Below, one piece after another: positions 35,611 through 43,638 of a stretch of DNA of 47,603 nt. Source of the DNA: Sphaerimonospora thailandensis (GTDB taxonomy: Bacteria > Actinomycetota > Actinomycetes > Streptosporangiales > Streptosporangiaceae). The stretch is from contig NZ_BOOG01000054.1 of assembly GCF_016863115.1 (NCBI RefSeq), forward strand, positions 1 to 47,603, given 5' to 3'. The notes beneath the pieces are model-generated. The model did not search any database. It saw only the letters and a list, made by a program, of their open reading frames with translations, and had not been told where the DNA came from. The position numbers and the translations under genes were made by a program. Numbering within the stretch: the stretch's first letter is position 1; every line of letters starts with the position of its first letter.

Positions 35611-35943
35611 ATGCAGAAGACGTCGCTGGATTCACTGGTCCAGGAACACCTGAAAAGCGCCGAGACCGCGCCCACCGGACGCAGCGCGGAGACCATCTTC
35701 GGTGGGCGCGAGCACATGCTGCGCCAGACCCTGGTGACCCTGACCGCGGGCACCAAGCTCGCGGAGCACGAGAGCCCGGGCGAGGCGACGCTGCTCGTCC
35801 TGCACGGACGGCTGCGCCTGCATGCCGGGGACGAGTCCGAGGAGGGGCGGGCCGGCGACCTGCTCGTGATCCCTCCGGTACGGCACAGCGTGGAAGGCTT
35901 GGACGACACCGGTTTCCTGCTCACCGTGGCCAAGCGTCCCTGA
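35611..35943 (+). CDS. Cupin-domain protein
   Basis: 110 residues, a single small beta-barrel. LAEHESPGEATLLVLHGRLR fits cupin motif 1 (E/H positions, G..LHG), and GDLLVIPPVRHSVEGLDDTGFLL fits motif 2 (P..RH). It lacks one of the classical His, so metal binding is uncertain. It may be a small-molecule-binding or stress protein. It is convergent with the rifamycin phosphotransferase gene. Confidence 0.85.
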   Translation: MQKTSLDSLVQEHLKSAETAPTGRSAETIFGGREHMLRQTLVTLTAGTKLAEHESPGEATLLVLHGRLRLHAGDESEEGRAGDLLVIPPVRHSVEGLDDTGFLLTVAKRP

Positions 35944-36007
35944 GCGCCGCCCGCCCACCTGATCGGCCACGCCGGTCGGCGCGTCGAGTCGAACCGTCGA
36001 AGCCCCT

Positions 36008-38677
36008 TCAGGGCCGGGAAGTCGGCGGGAGGATCTGGACGTACCCGTCGGTTCCGTGAACACGGATCCGCTGCCCGTCCCGGATCAGCCGGGTCGCCTG
36101 CTCCACGCCCACGACGGCCGGCAGGCCGTACTCCCGCGCGATCACCGCGCCGTGCGTCATGAGGCCGCCCACCTCGGTCACCAGTCCGGCGACGGTGACG
36201 AACAGGGGGGTCCAACTGGGGTCGGTGTAGGCGGTGACCAGGATGTCGCCCGCCTCAAGGTCCGCCCGTGCCATGTCCATGACGACGCGGGCACGGCCTT
36301 CGACGACCCCGGCCGAGACCGGGAGGCCGGGCAGCGCGCCGGGCGGGGCGTCGTCACGCCGATACCGGCCGTTGACGGCCTCGCCGTCCGACGTGAGGAC
36401 CCGGGGCGGTGTGAGCGCCTCGTACGACCGGAACGCCGCCCGCCTTTCCAGAATGAGTCCGGCGTCCGCGTCGTTGGTGCGCACGACTTCTCGCAGCTCC
36501 TCGAACCGGAGGAAGAAGATGTCTTCTTTCTCGCGCAGGGTTCCGGACCGGACGAGGCGATCGGCTTCCCGCAGCAGCGCCTGCTTGTAGGCGAAGTAGC
36601 GGCTGACCATGCCGTACTTGGGGTACTCCCGGTATCCGGCGAAGGTGCGGACACGGTCGATCATTCGCTTGGTCTCCTCGGCCTTCTGCTCCCCGTCGGG
36701 TAGGGCGCGCAACCGCTTCAGCAGTTCCTGCTCTTTCCGTCGTGACTCTTGGCGCCCCTGTTCGAAGCGTCGCTTGCCGGCGCCCGGCTCGAAGTTCTTG
36801 ATGTTGCCGAGGATGGTGGGCACGAGCGTGACGGGCTGCTCGCTCCAGCGCGTTCTGGTGATGTCGATCTCGCCCGCGCAGCGCATGCCGTAGTCGTCGA
36901 GGAAGCCCCGGATGGCGTCACATGCATCCCGTCCACCGGCCAGCTCGGCCACCTCGTTCAGGAAGCCGTCGCCATCCCGGCCTTCGTCCGCGACGCGGCG
37001 CAGGAACGCCATGACGTCCGCGTGTGGTCGGATCGTGTCCGCGACGTCGAGGAGCGCCAGCCCCATCTCCGACGTGACGTTGTGGGGGACGGACTGCGTG
37101 AGCGCGTCGGCCGCGTTCTTCTCGCCCAGCCACGCCTCGAGGTGGTCGTTGAGCCACCAGGCCGCCTCCATCCCCGCCATGATCACCTGGTGGCTCCGCG
37201 CATCGAACAGGATGCGCTTCAGCTCTGTGATGTCGGCCAGGATGAAGTCGAGCAGCGCCGGCCCGGACAGGCTCTGGATCTCGCGCCGCAGGGTGGCGAC
37301 GGACTCCTGACTGTGTCGGATCAGCCGGGTGACGACGGCCGGATCGGTCTCGATCGGGGCGGGCGGGTCACCGCCGAGTACGGCTCCAGAACCCTCGCCA
37401 GAACCTTCGTCAGGAAGCGAGCGGATGAAGTCGCCGCGGTCGAGGACGGTCTGTAGCGCGTCCCGAATAAGCGGGTCGGACTTCCCCAGCGTTCCGAAAA
37501 GGCTCGCGCGACCCGCGGGTGTCGCCAGGGCGGGCGCCACGTCGACGAACAACCGTCCGCCCGCCTCGTGCATCGGCCGTGGGGTCGTCAGCTGCCACAG
37601 GGAGAGTCCCAGCGGCTTCATCGCGTCGGTCATCATCTGCTGGTGACCGACGGAGACGTAGACGTGGTTCTCCTGGCCGTCGGTCGTGGGTGCGGGGAAC
37701 GTCGTGGGCACGGGGAACGTCGTGGGTAGGGGGAACAGGGTGGTGATCGGTCGGCTCTGGACGATGTGGAATTCGTCGCCGACCAGGCACCATTCGATGT
37801 CCTGGGGCCGGCCGAAGTGCGCTTCGATTCGCCGGCCCAGCCGCACCAGGCGCACGACTTGTCCATCCGTCAGAGCCGGCTGCGTCTGCCGCTGCGGCTC
37901 GACCGGTGCGTCCTGGGTGCCGCCACCCGGCGACGCCTGGACGAACCGCGGCTTGGTGGCGACCGCCGTGGTGACGACCTGGTCGTCGCGCACCGTGTAG
38001 ACGTCGCCGGCGGCCAGACCGGAGACAAGCGCCTCGCCGAGCCCCCAACCCGCTTCCACGGTGGCGATCTTCCGGTTCGAGGTCACGGGGTCCGCGGTGA
38101 ACAGGACCCCGGCCGCGTCCGGGAACACCATCCGCTGTACGGCTACGGCCATCCGCACCTTCCGGTGGTCGAAGCCATTACGGCACCGGTAGGTCACCGC
38201 CCGCTCGGTGAACAGCGAGGCCCAGCACCGCCGGACGTGCCGCAGGATCGCCGCCAGGCCCACGATGTTCAGGTACGAGTCCTGCTGGCCGGCGAAGGAC
38301 GCGGTCGGCAGGTCCTCGGCGGTCGCGCTGGAACGCACCGCGTAGGGGGCCTGCTCCCCGAGCCGGGCGAGCGACTCGCTGATCGCCGCCACAAGATCGT
38401 CGGGCATCGCGACGCCTTCGATGGTGCGGCGGATGTCCGCGCTCAGGGTGCGGATCGCCGTACGGTCGTCCGGTTTCACCCGCGACAGATGGTCAAGCTG
38501 AGCGTCGATCGACGGCGCCTCGGCCATGACCCGCTGGAAGGCGTCCGTCGTGACGCAGAAGCCGTCCGGCACGCGGAGGCCATCGATTCGCGAGAGCTCG
38601 CCCAGGTGCGCCCCCTTTCCGCCGACGTCTGCGACATTCGTCGAGTCGATTTGCTCGAACCCCAGCACGTAGCCCAA
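36008..38677 (-). CDS. rph: Rifamycin-inactivating phosphotransferase (PEP-synthase fold)
   Basis: 889 residues from TTG 38677, chosen because GGAGG lies seven bases upstream and the product then begins GYVLGFEQIDSTNVADVGGKG as the family does; an upstream ATG (38746) has no ribosome binding site. The N-terminal ATP-grasp domain (~1-310: GGKGAHLGELSRI, YAVRSSATAEDLPTASFAGQ) is joined by a repetitive TTFP linker (~313-330) to the rifamycin-binding middle part and the C-terminal swivelling His domain with GGLMTHGAVIAREYG (His842). The enzyme uses ATP to phosphorylate rifamycins at C21, giving resistance (known from Listeria and actinomycete Rph). PEP synthase is the main alternative, but length and motifs favour Rph. 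Confidence 0.88.
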   Translation of the reverse strand: MGYVLGFEQIDSTNVADVGGKGAHLGELSRIDGLRVPDGFCVTTDAFQRVMAEAPSIDAQLDHLSRVKPDDRTAIRTLSADIRRTIEGVAMPDDLVAAISESLARLGEQAPYAVRSSATAEDLPTASFAGQQDSYLNIVGLAAILRHVRRCWASLFTERAVTYRCRNGFDHRKVRMAVAVQRMVFPDAAGVLFTADPVTSNRKIATVEAGWGLGEALVSGLAAGDVYTVRDDQVVTTAVATKPRFVQASPGGGTQDAPVEPQRQTQPALTDGQVVRLVRLGRRIEAHFGRPQDIEWCLVGDEFHIVQSRPITTLFPLPTTFPVPTTFPAPTTDGQENHVYVSVGHQQMMTDAMKPLGLSLWQLTTPRPMHEAGGRLFVDVAPALATPAGRASLFGTLGKSDPLIRDALQTVLDRGDFIRSLPDEGSGEGSGAVLGGDPPAPIETDPAVVTRLIRHSQESVATLRREIQSLSGPALLDFILADITELKRILFDARSHQVIMAGMEAAWWLNDHLEAWLGEKNAADALTQSVPHNVTSEMGLALLDVADTIRPHADVMAFLRRVADEGRDGDGFLNEVAELAGGRDACDAIRGFLDDYGMRCAGEIDITRTRWSEQPVTLVPTILGNIKNFEPGAGKRRFEQGRQESRRKEQELLKRLRALPDGEQKAEETKRMIDRVRTFAGYREYPKYGMVSRYFAYKQALLREADRLVRSGTLREKEDIFFLRFEELREVVRTNDADAGLILERRAAFRSYEALTPPRVLTSDGEAVNGRYRRDDAPPGALPGLPVSAGVVEGRARVVMDMARADLEAGDILVTAYTDPSWTPLFVTVAGLVTEVGGLMTHGAVIAREYGLPAVVGVEQATRLIRDGQRIRVHGTDGYVQILPPTSRP
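37686..37739. repeat. 18-bp tandem repeat, three copies, in rph
   Basis: Three 18-base units (37686-37703, 37704-37721, 37722-37739) of GTGGGTGCGGGGAACGTC type, with a few substitutions, encode the TTFP(V/A)P-type linker between the ATP-grasp and rifamycin-binding domains. Confidence 0.85.
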
Positions 38678-38929
38678 TTCCGTACCTCCATCGTTCGTCG
38701 AGTCGGTTCGCAATGGGCGAGTATGAAGCATTTTTTGGCGCCTCATGAGACGCGCGGATCTGATATAAAGTGAAAATGGCAGGAGGTATTAGCGCCGCGT
38801 GCGCAGCCTGACCTCACCTTCCCCCGGAATCGTGGCCAACCGGCATCGTGACCGATCTGTCGGCGTTGACCGATCCGGGCACGTCGCTCATCGAGCGGGC
38901 CTGCCGCCGACGCGTATTGAAGAGGTGGG

Positions 38930-40321
38930 TCAGCCGAGCAGTTCGGCCATCCACGCCTCGATCTCATCCGCGCGCCTGGGCAGGCCCGCCGACATGAGAC
39001 GTGCGCCGTCAGCTGTGATCACGAGGTCGTCCTCGATGCGTACGCCGATGCCGCGCAGCTCGGGCGGCAGCGTGAGGTCGTCGGGCTGCAGGTAGAGCCC
39101 GGGTTCGACGGTGAGCACCTGGCCCTCCTCCAGCATGCCGTCGAGGTAGGCGTCCGCGCGTGCAGCCGCGCAGTCGTGGACGTCGAGGCCGAGCATGTGC
39201 CCGCTGCTGCAGAGGGTGTAGCGGCGGTAGAGGCCGCTCTCCAGGTCGGGGCTGGACAGCACGCCCCAGTCGTGCAGACCCTCGGCGATCACCTGCATCG
39301 CGGCCAGGTGGAACTCGCGGAACCGGGCACCCGGACGCAGGGTCGCGATCGCCGCGTCCTGCGCCGCCAGGACCAGGTCGTACACCTGCCGCTGCAGTGG
39401 ACTGAATCGGCCGGACAGCGGCAGCGTACGGGTGATGTCGGCGGTGTAGAGGTTGTCGCTTTCCACGCCCGCGTCCAGGAGGAGCAGCTCGTCGGGGTTC
39501 AACCGGCCGTCGTTGCGGATCCAGTGCAGCACGCAGGCGTGCGCTCCCGAGGCCACGATCGACTGGTAGCCGACCGCGTTGCCCTCCAGCCGGGAGCGCA
39601 GGCCGAAAACTCCCTCGACGTACCGCTCGCCGCGCGGGTGGGCGATCGCCGTGGGCAGCGCCCGGACCACGTCCTCGAAGCCGCGGGTGGTGGCGTCCAC
39701 CGCGTGCTGCAGCTCCGCGACCTCCCACTCGTCCTTGACGAGGCGCATCTCCGCCAGGAAGGAGGCGAGCTCGCTGTCGCTTTCTCCGGGCGACACCAGG
39801 GCGTCGACCGAGGCGTCCACGCCGCGCAGCACCCGGGCGGGCCCGGAGAGCGCGTCCGGCAGGCGGTCGATGTGGACGCACTCGATCTGGTAGAGCGCCT
39901 CGGCCTCGGAGAGGTCGAGGCGGCGGCCCACCCAGAACTCGCCGTACCGGCGGTCACGGTAGAACTCCTGCCCCTCGCCGCGGGGTGACCTCGGCCGCAT
40001 GAAGAGGCGCGCGGCGCCGGAGGGCTCGACCACCAGCACGTTGTCAGGCTCCTGGGCGCCGGTCAGGTAGGTGAACGCGCTGTGTGACCGGAACCGGTAG
40101 TCGTCGTCGTTGCTACGGGCCTTGAGCGTCCCCGAGGGGACGACCAGCCGCTCTCCGGGGAAGCGCGCGGCCAGGGCGGCGCGCCGCTTGGCGGTGTACG
40201 CGGCGAGCGGCAGCGGCCGCATGTCGGTCCGGCTGGTGTCGGCCCAGCCGGTCGTCATGAACGCCGAGAGCGCATCGGTGATCGGAAGGTCGTGGCTTCC
40301 GGTGTTCAGCCTGTCGGTCAT
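38930..40321 (-). CDS. pepP: Xaa-Pro aminopeptidase (M24B)
   Basis: 463 residues from ATG 40321, with GGAG six bases upstream. An N-terminal AMP_N domain (YTAKRRAALAARFPGERLVV, YLTGAQEPDNVLVVE) precedes the pita-bread fold. The five metal ligands are visible: D in LLLLDAGVE, D in YTADITRTLP, H in GHMLGLDVHD, E in LTVEPGLYL and E in VRIEDDLVI. It removes N-terminal residues next to proline in the cytoplasm, using two Mn2+. It lies 252 bases upstream of rph on the same strand and is divergent from the broken GntR gene. Confidence 0.93.
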   Translation of the reverse strand: MTDRLNTGSHDLPITDALSAFMTTGWADTSRTDMRPLPLAAYTAKRRAALAARFPGERLVVPSGTLKARSNDDDYRFRSHSAFTYLTGAQEPDNVLVVEPSGAARLFMRPRSPRGEGQEFYRDRRYGEFWVGRRLDLSEAEALYQIECVHIDRLPDALSGPARVLRGVDASVDALVSPGESDSELASFLAEMRLVKDEWEVAELQHAVDATTRGFEDVVRALPTAIAHPRGERYVEGVFGLRSRLEGNAVGYQSIVASGAHACVLHWIRNDGRLNPDELLLLDAGVESDNLYTADITRTLPLSGRFSPLQRQVYDLVLAAQDAAIATLRPGARFREFHLAAMQVIAEGLHDWGVLSSPDLESGLYRRYTLCSSGHMLGLDVHDCAAARADAYLDGMLEEGQVLTVEPGLYLQPDDLTLPPELRGIGVRIEDDLVITADGARLMSAGLPRRADEIEAWMAELLG

Positions 40322-40560
40322 CGTTGACTCCGAGGGTCGGGCAATTGCTATTGCACACATTTACTGATTTGAGCGGCGAGGGCAATGGACATTCTCCCCG
40401 GGGCCCTGCCACAGCGGCGGAGTGGTCCTCTGCCTGCTCCTTTACGGGAACGGCCGCTGCCGCGGCCGCGTCCGGGCTCCATGCCGTCGCCAGGCCTCAT
40501 CGCTCCCATAATGTCGGGAGAGCTCGGCGAAAATCTCGTGCGATGTCGGGAGGGTGGGTC

Positions 40561-41256
40561 ATGGCGGAGCCGTTTGAGTTGCCGGACCTGAGCGTCCAGC
40601 GCAGCGTGCGCGCGCAGGTCGCGCAGGCACTACGCGCGGCGCTCGTCGCCGGTCAGATGCGGCCCGGCGAGATCTACTCCGCGCCGACCCTCGCCGCGTA
40701 GCTGGGCGTGTCGCCCACGCCGGTACGGGAGGCGATGCTCGACCTGGCCAAGGAGGGCCTCGTCGAGACGGTGCGCAACAAGGGCTTCCGGGTGAAGGAG
40801 CTGTCCGACAGGGAGCTCGACCATCTCACCGAGATCCGGCAGCTGCTCGAAGTGCCGACGGCCGTCAAGGTGATCGGCGTCGCCACGGAGGAGGACCTGG
40901 CCAGACTGCGGCCGTGGGCCCAGCGCATCGTCGACGCCGCGCGGGAGCTGGACCTGATCTCCTACATCGAGCACGACCGCGAGTTCCATCTGGAGCTTCT
41001 CTCGCTGACGGGTAACACGGAACTGGTCTCACTCGTGGGCGAACTCCGGGCCCGCGCCCGGTTGTTCGGGCTCAACCGGCTCGCGGAGACCGGCGAGCTG
41101 AACGCATCGGCCCTGGAGCACGTCCAGATGCTCGACCTCATCTCGGCAGGCGACCGTCACGGCCTGGAACGCCTGATGAACGCACACATCGGTCATGTCC
41201 GTGGTACGTGGGCGGGCACAGTTCCGACACCGGCGCCAAGGCGAAGGACCTCATGA
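40561..41256 (+). pseudogene. GntR/FCD-family regulator interrupted by in-frame TAG
   Basis: From ATG 40561 (GGAGG seven bases upstream) 232 codons read as one FadR/GntR-FCD regulator, but codon 47 is TAG (40699-40701). It falls inside the winged-helix motif, where the family has LAA-x-LGVSPTPVREAM, with the x usually Gln, Glu or Arg. CAG to TAG is the simplest cause. The rest, with EGLVETVRNKGFRVKELS and the all-helical FCD domain (ISYIEHDREFHLELLSLTGN), is intact and unmutated in appearance, so the break is recent. Reinitiation at GTG 40708 would give a protein without a complete DNA-binding domain. It is divergent from pepP, its likely former target. Confidence 0.85.
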
Positions 41257-41349
41257 TCCGTACCGGCCGGCCCTCCGAGCGAGCTTCCGGACGAAAGATC
41301 GGCGGGCACATCCCTTAAATAGCATTTTCAATGGTATGACTTCGGAGTC

Positions 41350-41556
41350 ATGGCTGATGACGTGGACTTCCTCCCTGGTGACGGTCCCACCAGTGGCATC
41401 TCCGTCACCCTGACCGCCGGCACCCTGCAGGCGATCCGTGAGCGGGTCGGCAAGCGGGGCGTCTCGGCGTATCTGGAGATGGCGGCCCAGCGGCAGATCG
41501 AGCGGGACAACCTGGATGAGGCTGCTCCACGTTGCTGTCGCGAGCGGAACCGCTAG
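41350..41556 (+). pseudogene. C-terminally truncated antitoxin (MazE/VapB-like)
   Basis: 68 residues. The first ~57 (GISVTLTAGTLQAIRERVGK, SAYLEMAAQRQIERDNLDE) match a common actinobacterial type-II antitoxin group. In that group the sequence goes on with an acidic helix that neutralises the toxin (xLIAxFE-like). Here it switches to EAAPRCCRERNR and stops, so the toxin-binding tail is lost and no toxin follows. The next gene belongs to a different antitoxin. GGAG lies two bases before the ATG, and TATGAC (41334-41339) could be its -10 box. Confidence 0.6.
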
Positions 41557-41558
41557 CG

Positions 41559-41564
41559 TAAACT
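41559..41564 (+). promoter_or_regulatory. -10 box of the VapBC-like operon, leaderless
   Basis: TAAACT ends seven bases before ATG 41572 and there is no Shine-Dalgarno, so the antitoxin message probably starts at its own start codon. Confidence 0.45.
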
Positions 41565-41571
41565 CGTGCTC

Positions 41572-41817
41572 ATGAGCGCTGGGTACGCGCACGAGGAGCT
41601 TCACCACCTGGTGGATCGGCTGTCGCCGAATCAGGCGCGTCGTCTCCTGCGTTTGGTGAAGACCGATCCGGAATTGGCGGACGCCGCAGAGGAAGGTGGC
41701 CCCGAACCAGTTCGGCGCCGTCGGTTGTCGATCGCCGGAATCGGTGCCTCCGGGCAGGGTGATCTGTCGGAACGGGTCGAGGATCTTCTGGCGGAGCGGT
41801 TCAATCGGTCAGTGTGA
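41572..41817 (+). CDS. VapB-like antitoxin
   Basis: 81 residues. The helical N-terminus (YAHEELHHLVDRLSPNQARRLLRLV) and basic hinge (EPVRRRRLSIAGIGASGQGD) are followed by an acidic amphipathic end (LSERVEDLLAERF) of the kind that wraps a PIN toxin. Its TGA overlaps the toxin GTG (GTGA at 41814-41817), the usual coupling in vapBC. ATG 41572 is preferred over GTG 41566 because of the leaderless promoter. The DNA-binding fold is not recognised. Confidence 0.75.
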   Translation: MSAGYAHEELHHLVDRLSPNQARRLLRLVKTDPELADAAEEGGPEPVRRRRLSIAGIGASGQGDLSERVEDLLAERFNRSV

Positions 41818-42242
41818 CCGCAACTCTTCTCGATACCGGCCCTCTGATCGCGGTTGTCGACCGTGATGACAAGCACCACACGTCGTGCGTACGTCTCTTG
41901 GAGGAACTGGAGGGCCCGCTACTCCTACCTTCGACGGTCCTGATCGAGGTCGGGTGGACGATCAACAGACACATGGGACCCACCGTGCATGCGCAGTTCC
42001 TTGATCTGGTGACGGCAGAGTTTGAATTGGTCAATTTGCTCCCTGTAGACGTGCGGCGCATGGCCGAACTCGTCCGGCTCTACAAGGACGCCCGTCTCGA
42101 CCCGGCCGATGTGTCCGTCGTCGCCATCGCCGAGTGATTGGCCGCCGTCACTCAGATCGCGACGCTCGACCGGCGTGACTTCACCATGATCCGGCCTCGT
42201 CATGTGCCCGCGTTCCGGCTACTGCCGACTGTCCTTTCCTGA
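41814..42242 (+). pseudogene. PIN-domain VapC-like toxin with in-frame TGA
   Basis: The frame from GTG 41814 encodes a PIN domain: LLDTGPLIAVVDRDD (first Asp), LIEVGW (Glu) and DPADVSVVAIAE (Asp). Codon 108 is TGA (42135-42137). The same frame then continues LAAVTQIATLDRRDFTMIRP to a TGA at 42240, exactly what complete PIN toxins have (VAIAE-R-L..., fourth acidic residue in TLDRRDF). A single CGA to TGA change explains it. The 107-residue product lacks the fourth acidic residue and last strand, so it is probably inactive. Confidence 0.82.
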
Positions 42243-42461
42243 TCATCACGCTGCGGGTGGCAAGAATCAACCGCAGTTCGTTGCCACCACGCATCCTCGT
42301 CGAGGCCGTGGTCCGGCGATCGACCGGCACATCGGCGCGGCCCACGAGCAGAGCGACGGCTCGGCGGGCGTGCTCGCTTTGCACGGGAGATCGAAAAGAG
42401 GCTGGAAACGATCAAGCCAAGGGGTCGGGGATTCCGTCCCTACCTGGGCCTTGACGCCTGC

Positions 42462-42484
42462 GAGCGGGTGACGGGAATCGAACC
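42462..42484 (-). other. tRNA-Gly 3'-end fragment, probable attachment-site footprint
   Basis: The minus strand of these 23 bases reads GGTTCGATTCCCG followed by TCACCCGCTC, the T-loop, 3' T-stem and acceptor strand of an actinobacterial tRNA-Gly as I remember it. The match stops abruptly at the 5' side of the T-stem, and no tRNA body is present, so this is not a working tRNA. Such fragments mark where an element carrying a copy of the tRNA end integrated. No second copy or integrase was found in the window. The rest of the gap 42243-42510 has a coding-like frame (EIEKRLETIKPRGRGFRPYL then ERVTGIEP, the typical antisense reading of a tRNA-Gly end) but no gene. Confidence 0.65.
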
Positions 42485-42510
42485 GGACCAGTAATTGTCA
42501 TGATGGCCTC

Positions 42511-43383
42511 ATGGATCACAGGCGGGTGGAGGCGTACTTCGACGGGCGAGCGAGCAGGTACCGGCATCTGGAGTGGCATGTCGGCTATGCCGAGCGCCTG
42601 GTGGCGCTCGCGGATCTCACTCCGGGGATGCGGGTGCTGGACGCGGCCACAGGCACAGGGCTGGCCGCGCTGGCGGCGGCGCGGGCGGTCGGCCCTTCGG
42701 GCCGGGTCGTCGGAGTGGACATCTCGGCCGGGATGCTCCGGGAGGCCGGTCGGCTGCTGGCGGCGTCCGGGCTGGCCAACGTGAGCTACGTGAAGGCGGA
42801 TGCGACGGCGCTGGACGAGTTCGACGACGAATCGTTCGACGCGGTGTTGTGCTGCGCGGGCATGCTCTACCTGTCGGCTGGGGCGGCATTGGCGGCGTGG
42901 CATCGAGTGTTGAAGCCGGGCGGTCTGCTCGGCTTCTCCGCGATGCGAGCGGGTTTTCCCCTCGCGGCCCGCATCTTCCGTGAATGCGCCGTCGACTTCG
43001 CTCTCACGCTTACCGACGCGATGGCCGAGGTTGGCACCGAGGAGGCCAGCCGTGACGCGGTGAATCGGGCTGGATTCGCCTTCGAGCGAGCGGTACCGGA
43101 CGTGATTGCTCTCCAACCCGCGAGCACATCAGCGCTGTGGCGCAGCTACATCGTCAACCCGCACTATGCCGACGTCACGTCGCTCAGCTCTGGGGAGCTG
43201 ACAGCCTTCCAAGCGAGCTACACAGCTCGTCTCGATGAGGTGATCAGCGAGCCGGGCGCTTTCGACCTGCCGGTCATGTATGTCTACGCCCGCAAGCCCG
43301 AATCCGGGGGCACTCTAGACGACGCCTGCGCCTGCCGGGACTGCTCGTGGGCGGCGGACGTAGCCGCATACGGCGGCTCCTGA
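42511..43383 (+). CDS. Class I SAM-dependent methyltransferase
   Basis: 290 residues. Motif I VLDAATGTGLAALAAARAVG, motif II VVGVDISAGML, the DATALDEFDDESFDAVLC segment and KPGGLLGFSA are the Ubie/MenG-like methyltransferase pattern. The N-terminal YFDGRASRYRHLEW fits a substrate-binding helix. The acceptor is unknown. The last ~25 residues (DDACACRDCSWAADV) are Cys-rich and atypical, possibly an extension past the ancestral stop. It begins 27 bases after the tRNA-Gly fragment. Confidence 0.9.
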   Translation: MDHRRVEAYFDGRASRYRHLEWHVGYAERLVALADLTPGMRVLDAATGTGLAALAAARAVGPSGRVVGVDISAGMLREAGRLLAASGLANVSYVKADATALDEFDDESFDAVLCCAGMLYLSAGAALAAWHRVLKPGGLLGFSAMRAGFPLAARIFRECAVDFALTLTDAMAEVGTEEASRDAVNRAGFAFERAVPDVIALQPASTSALWRSYIVNPHYADVTSLSSGELTAFQASYTARLDEVISEPGAFDLPVMYVYARKPESGGTLDDACACRDCSWAADVAAYGGS

Positions 43384-43498
43384 CCACGAGGCCGAAGGCC
43401 GAGGGGCGACGTCTGTACTGGCGGTGATGGCTGCCCTTGATCGTGGTGACGGTGACAAGGACGGATGCCGCCGCGATCCCGCAGGGTCTCCAGGTTGG

Positions 43499-43530
43499 GT
43501 CCGGGTCCGAGTCTTGGTTCGGACCCGGAC
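43499..43530. terminator. Bidirectional terminator-like hairpin between convergent genes
   Basis: A perfect 12-bp inverted repeat (GTCCGGGTCCGA 43499-43510 with TCGGACCCGGAC 43519-43530) has an 8-base loop. It lies between the methyltransferase (plus) and the kinase (minus) gene ends and could serve both. Confidence 0.75.
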
Positions 43531-43638
43531 TCGATTCGTTCTCTCGTGGGCCGACTGATGGCTCGGGTCTGCTGCCAATGCCGATGCGGGCCGGAGGTGG
43601 GTTGTCCAGCGGACTCACCCAGGGGGCGCGGCGCCGCC

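Noticed and set aside
36008-38677. Considered as phosphoenolpyruvate synthase
   Set aside because: The length, the opening VLGFEQIDSTNVADVGGKGA and the GGLMTHGAVIAREYGLPAVV-type His domain fit rifamycin phosphotransferase better, though domain order is shared.
42462-42484. Considered as an intact tRNA gene
   Set aside because: Only the T-loop to acceptor end is present. Neither an anticodon arm nor a D arm can be built from the flanking bases.
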